Assembly: GCF_003201655.1 (NCBI RefSeq)
Contig: NZ_QJJU01000021.1
Span: 43,723 to 107,722, forward strand
Length of the DNA stretch: 64,000 nt
Source of the DNA: Mycolicibacterium moriokaense
GTDB lineage: Bacteria; Actinomycetota; Actinomycetes; Mycobacteriales; Mycobacteriaceae
Direction: 5' to 3'
Part shown: piece by piece, positions 61,599-64,000 of the stretch
Layout of the letters: every line of letters begins with the position of its first letter
Position numbering within the stretch: position 1 is the first letter of the stretch
Program-made: the position numbers and the translations under genes
The notes under the pieces: generated by a model
Seen by the model: the letters and a program-made list of their open reading frames with translations, nothing else
What the model was told of the DNA's origin: nothing
The model's database searches: none

Positions 61599-61614
61599 CG
61601 GTATTCGAATTCGA
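61592..61614. promoter_or_regulatory. Palindromic operator candidates over the -10 region
   Basis: ATACC-GTC-GGTAT (61592-61604) is a perfect palindrome covering the -10 box, followed directly by TCGAATTCGA (61605-61614), another perfect palindrome. Position and symmetry suit binding by the divergent TetR protein. Confidence 0.55.
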
Positions 61615-61626
61615 TAGGAGACCGTG

Positions 61627-62436
61627 ATGCCTTACCCCAAGATCGAACTCGACGGCGCAGTAGTGGTGGTCACCGGTGGTGCCCGCGGCATTGGCAAGGC
61701 CACCGCCGATCTCTTCACTGCCCGTGGAGCGACGGTGTGTGTCGGTGATCTCGACGGGGCTCCCTACCGGCTCGACGTGACCTCCCGGGACTCGTTCTTG
61801 GAGTTCACCGGCGCGGTACTGGACCGCTTCGGTCGGATCGACATTCTGGTGAACAACGCGGGCGTGATGCCGCTGGGTGGCTTCGTGTCGGAGGCCGACG
61901 CCGTCAGTGCAACGACACTCGGAGTCAACGTCTGGGGGTTGATCCACGGCATGCGCCTCGTGTTGCCGGACATGATCGAACGCGGCAGCGGTCACGTCGT
62001 CAACGTCGCTTCCATGGCGGGCAAGTTGGTCGTTCCAGGCATGGCGGTCTACAACGCCAGTAAGTTCGCCGCCGTGGGCCTGTCGGCGGCAGTGCGGGAG
62101 GAGTACCGCGATACGGGCGTGAGCGTGACCGCGGTGCTGCCGAGCGCTGTGCGCACCCGGCTGGCGTCCGGCGTTCCGCTCGGACATGGCATGCCAACCG
62201 TCGATCCTGTAGACGTCGCGAAGGCGATCGTCGGCAGTGTGGACAACCGACGCGCCGAGATCACCGTTCCGCGCTATCTGGCGGGATGGGATCTGCTGAA
62301 CGCGGCAATACCGGAGCCGGTGATGCGGTTGGGCCGCAAGCTGATCGGTGACCGCCGGGCGTTGACGTCGGTCGAACACGATGTGCGCGCGGCTTACGAG
62401 GAGTCAATCCGCGCCCAGGCGCGGGAGGCGAAGTAG
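61627..62436 (+). CDS. Short-chain dehydrogenase/reductase
   Basis: 269 residues. NAD(P) motif TGGARGIGKA at 16-25, NNAGVMP, catalytic Ser in NVASMAGK and YNASK (Tyr/Lys). Probably oxidises an alcohol to the ketone used by the monooxygenase that follows. ATG 61627 has GGAG 6 nt upstream; GTG 61624 is an alternative. Its TAG overlaps the monooxygenase GTG by one base (TAGTG), so the two are coupled. Confidence 0.93.
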   Translation: MPYPKIELDGAVVVVTGGARGIGKATADLFTARGATVCVGDLDGAPYRLDVTSRDSFLEFTGAVLDRFGRIDILVNNAGVMPLGGFVSEADAVSATTLGVNVWGLIHGMRLVLPDMIERGSGHVVNVASMAGKLVVPGMAVYNASKFAAVGLSAAVREEYRDTGVSVTAVLPSAVRTRLASGVPLGHGMPTVDPVDVAKAIVGSVDNRRAEITVPRYLAGWDLLNAAIPEPVMRLGRKLIGDRRALTSVEHDVRAAYEESIRAQAREAK

Positions 62437-63902
62437 TGGCGCGGCAGCCGAGGATCGTCATCATCGGTGCGGGCGTTGCCGGCATCGCGACCGCAGTGAC
62501 CTTACAGCGTGAGGGTTTTCACGACTTCACCATCCTCGAGAAGGGCACGGACGTCGGCGGCGTCTGGCATTGGAACCGCTACCCCGGCCTGACGTGTGAC
62601 GTCCCTTCGCAGATCTACCAGTTCTCGTTCGCGCCGAAACCGGACTGGACGTCCGTGTTCGCGCCCGGCGATGAGATCCAGCGCTATCTGCGCGACGTCG
62701 TCGACCAGTTCGGTCTCGTTGATCACCTTCGGTTGAATGCCGAGGTCGTCTCGGCGGTGTTCGCTGAATCCGCGTGGCAGATAAGGACGGCTGACGGCGA
62801 GGAACTGGATGCGGACTTCGTGATCGCTGCGACGGGCGTGCTGCACCACCCCTTTACGCCGGACATTCCCGGGCTCGACACGTTCGGCGGCGATGTGGTC
62901 CACACAGCGCGCTGGGACGACGACATCGTGACCGAAGGGCGGCGGATCGCCGTAATCGGCACCGGTTCTACGGGCGTGCAGCTTGTGTCGGCGCTTCAAC
63001 GCAAGGCCGCGCGCATCAGCCACTTCGTGCGGACACCGCAATGGGTGATGTGGGCGCCGATGGGGCTGTCCCAGCCTGCAGTGTTCGGCGCGGCGCTGCG
63101 CAGGCTGCCGGATTTTCACCGGTTCTTGTACGGAAAGCTGCTGTGGGCGTCGGGCATCTTGGCCGATGTCGCTACCCGGCCAAGCTGGCGTCGCCGGCTG
63201 GTGCAGGAGTGTGCGCGCTGGTCTCTGCGCGCACAGGTCCGCGATCCTGAGTTGCGGAGCCGGCTGACGCCCGCCTACCAACCACTGTGCAAACGCCAAG
63301 TCTTGTCAGCGTCGTACTACCGGGCGCTGCGAGCACGAAATGCGGAGCTCGTGACCTCCGCGATCGACCGCATCACGCCGTCGGGCATTCGGACAGCCGA
63401 CGGTCGCCAGATCGACGCGGATTTGTTGGTGTTCGCCACGGGATTTCAGGCACACAACTACATGCGGCCGATGAAGTTGCGCGGCCGCGACGGGCTGTCC
63501 ATCGACGACGCATGGGCGAAAGGCCCACGCGCATACCGGATGACGGCCATTCCGGGATTCCCCAACTTCTTCACCGTGTTGGGCCCGAACTCACCGACGG
63601 GCTCTATCTCGCTGCAGTACTCCGCGGAGCTCACAGCCCGATATATCACCCAATGGCTGCAGCGATTCCGCGATGGTGGGATCGAGACCGTCGAAGTCAC
63701 CGAGGAAGCAACGACCACATTCAACGACGAGGTCGCCGCAGCCCTCGGCCCTACGGTGTGGAACACGGGCTGCAACTCGTGGTATCTCACTGACGAGGGC
63801 AATGTCGACCTGTGGCCCTACGACCGCAGGACGATGACCGCCATGCTCGCGCGGCCCGACGATCGCGATTTCCACGTCACCCGGGCCGTCGTCGCCACCT
63901 AG
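62436..63902 (+). CDS. Flavin monooxygenase of the Baeyer-Villiger type
   Basis: 488 residues. FAD motif GAGVAG at 11-16, GGVWHWNRYPGLTCD, the BVMO fingerprint FxGxxxHxxxW as FGGDVVHTARW, and the NADP motif GTGSTGVQ. It should insert oxygen into a ketone to form an ester or lactone. Mycobacteria have many such paralogues, so the substrate is open. It is coupled to the SDR. A dehydrogenase-BVMO pair under TetR control suggests an alcohol-ketone-ester degradation route. Confidence 0.92.
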   Translation: MARQPRIVIIGAGVAGIATAVTLQREGFHDFTILEKGTDVGGVWHWNRYPGLTCDVPSQIYQFSFAPKPDWTSVFAPGDEIQRYLRDVVDQFGLVDHLRLNAEVVSAVFAESAWQIRTADGEELDADFVIAATGVLHHPFTPDIPGLDTFGGDVVHTARWDDDIVTEGRRIAVIGTGSTGVQLVSALQRKAARISHFVRTPQWVMWAPMGLSQPAVFGAALRRLPDFHRFLYGKLLWASGILADVATRPSWRRRLVQECARWSLRAQVRDPELRSRLTPAYQPLCKRQVLSASYYRALRARNAELVTSAIDRITPSGIRTADGRQIDADLLVFATGFQAHNYMRPMKLRGRDGLSIDDAWAKGPRAYRMTAIPGFPNFFTVLGPNSPTGSISLQYSAELTARYITQWLQRFRDGGIETVEVTEEATTTFNDEVAAALGPTVWNTGCNSWYLTDEGNVDLWPYDRRTMTAMLARPDDRDFHVTRAVVAT

Positions 63903-64000
63903 AAGGGTGGTGGTTTGTTGCGTTCGGCGATGTAGTCGTCGTTGAGTTTGCGTTCGGCTTGGATGCGGCGGGCGAGGTTTTCGGCGCGGGTGCGTCGGCG
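63899..64000 (-). CDS. C-terminal 33 residues of a 13E12/DUF222 HNH-endonuclease-type protein (partial)
   Basis: The minus strand reads RTRAENLARRIQAERKLNDD and then ends in KPPPF-stop. This basic helix and PPPF terminus are typical of the mycobacterial 13E12 repeat family (DUF222 plus HNH). The rest is beyond the right edge, so whether it is intact is unknown. The stop codon overlaps the BVMO stop by 3 nt. Confidence 0.75.
   Translation of the reverse strand, partial: RRRTRAENLARRIQAERKLNDDYIAERNKPPPF

Noticed and set aside
1..64000. CRISPR arrays, prophage or classical insertion sequences
   Set aside because: No regularly spaced repeats, integrase, transposase or phage structural genes are seen; only the 13E12-type fragment at the right edge is repeat-family material.

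Overview
The window is a chromosomal segment of a mycobacterium, most likely a fast-growing Mycolicibacterium-type species. The evidence is high GC, frequent GTG starts, and a gene order that matches from memory the M. tuberculosis block Rv1638 to Rv1615 read backwards: uvrA, MBL hydrolase, usp, capA-like glycosyltransferase, MFS, uvrB, DUF402, coaE, rpsA, polA, DUF35/thiolase pair, pdtaR, adenylate cyclase, DUF308, cydA-B-D-C, DUF2156, tesB, pyk, DUF2752, TM2. I could not run any search, so synteny statements rest on recall of the reference order.

Layout. 1-16.6 kb: partial uvrA, metallo-hydrolase, a P450, class I aldolase, universal stress protein, GT-C glycosyltransferase, then a block absent from the M. 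tuberculosis order (alpha/beta hydrolase, Rv0910-like SRPBCC, methyltransferase behind tRNA-Cys, DUF899, MgtC, MTA/SAH nucleosidase), an MFS exporter, uvrB and DUF402. 16.7-27.4 kb: secreted protein, coaE-UPF0157, rpsA, PrsW-like protease, polA, DUF35/thiolase pair, YwaF-like protein, and a 105-aa gene flanked by two copies of an inverted repeat. 27.4-33.4 kb: livK-H-M-G-F branched-chain amino-acid transporter with a terminator hairpin after livK, pdtaR, and an atypical tRNA-Leu(CAA). 33.5-43.3 kb: Pro/Thr-rich surface protein, six-TM adenylate cyclase, Dps2-like ferritin, DUF2339, and a coupled operon of polar amino-acid ABC transporter plus histidine kinase and response regulator.

43.6-64 kb: DUF308 protein, cytochrome bd operon cydABDC with a DUF4190 protein, then a leftward run gltB-gltD-pyk-tesB-DUF2156 joining glutamate synthesis, glycolysis and acyl-CoA hydrolysis, two small membrane proteins, and a TetR-regulated SDR/Baeyer-Villiger monooxygenase pair. 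The window ends in the C-terminus of a 13E12/DUF222-type HNH protein, a repetitive mobile-type family.

Most of the window is core mycobacterial metabolism, DNA repair and respiration. I do not see a phage, CRISPR array or classical insertion sequence. The least explained items are the paired inverted repeats around 26.8-27.4 kb, the short-variable-loop tRNA-Leu, the two-component system embedded in an amino-acid ABC operon, and the thiolase homologue whose usual His motif is altered.
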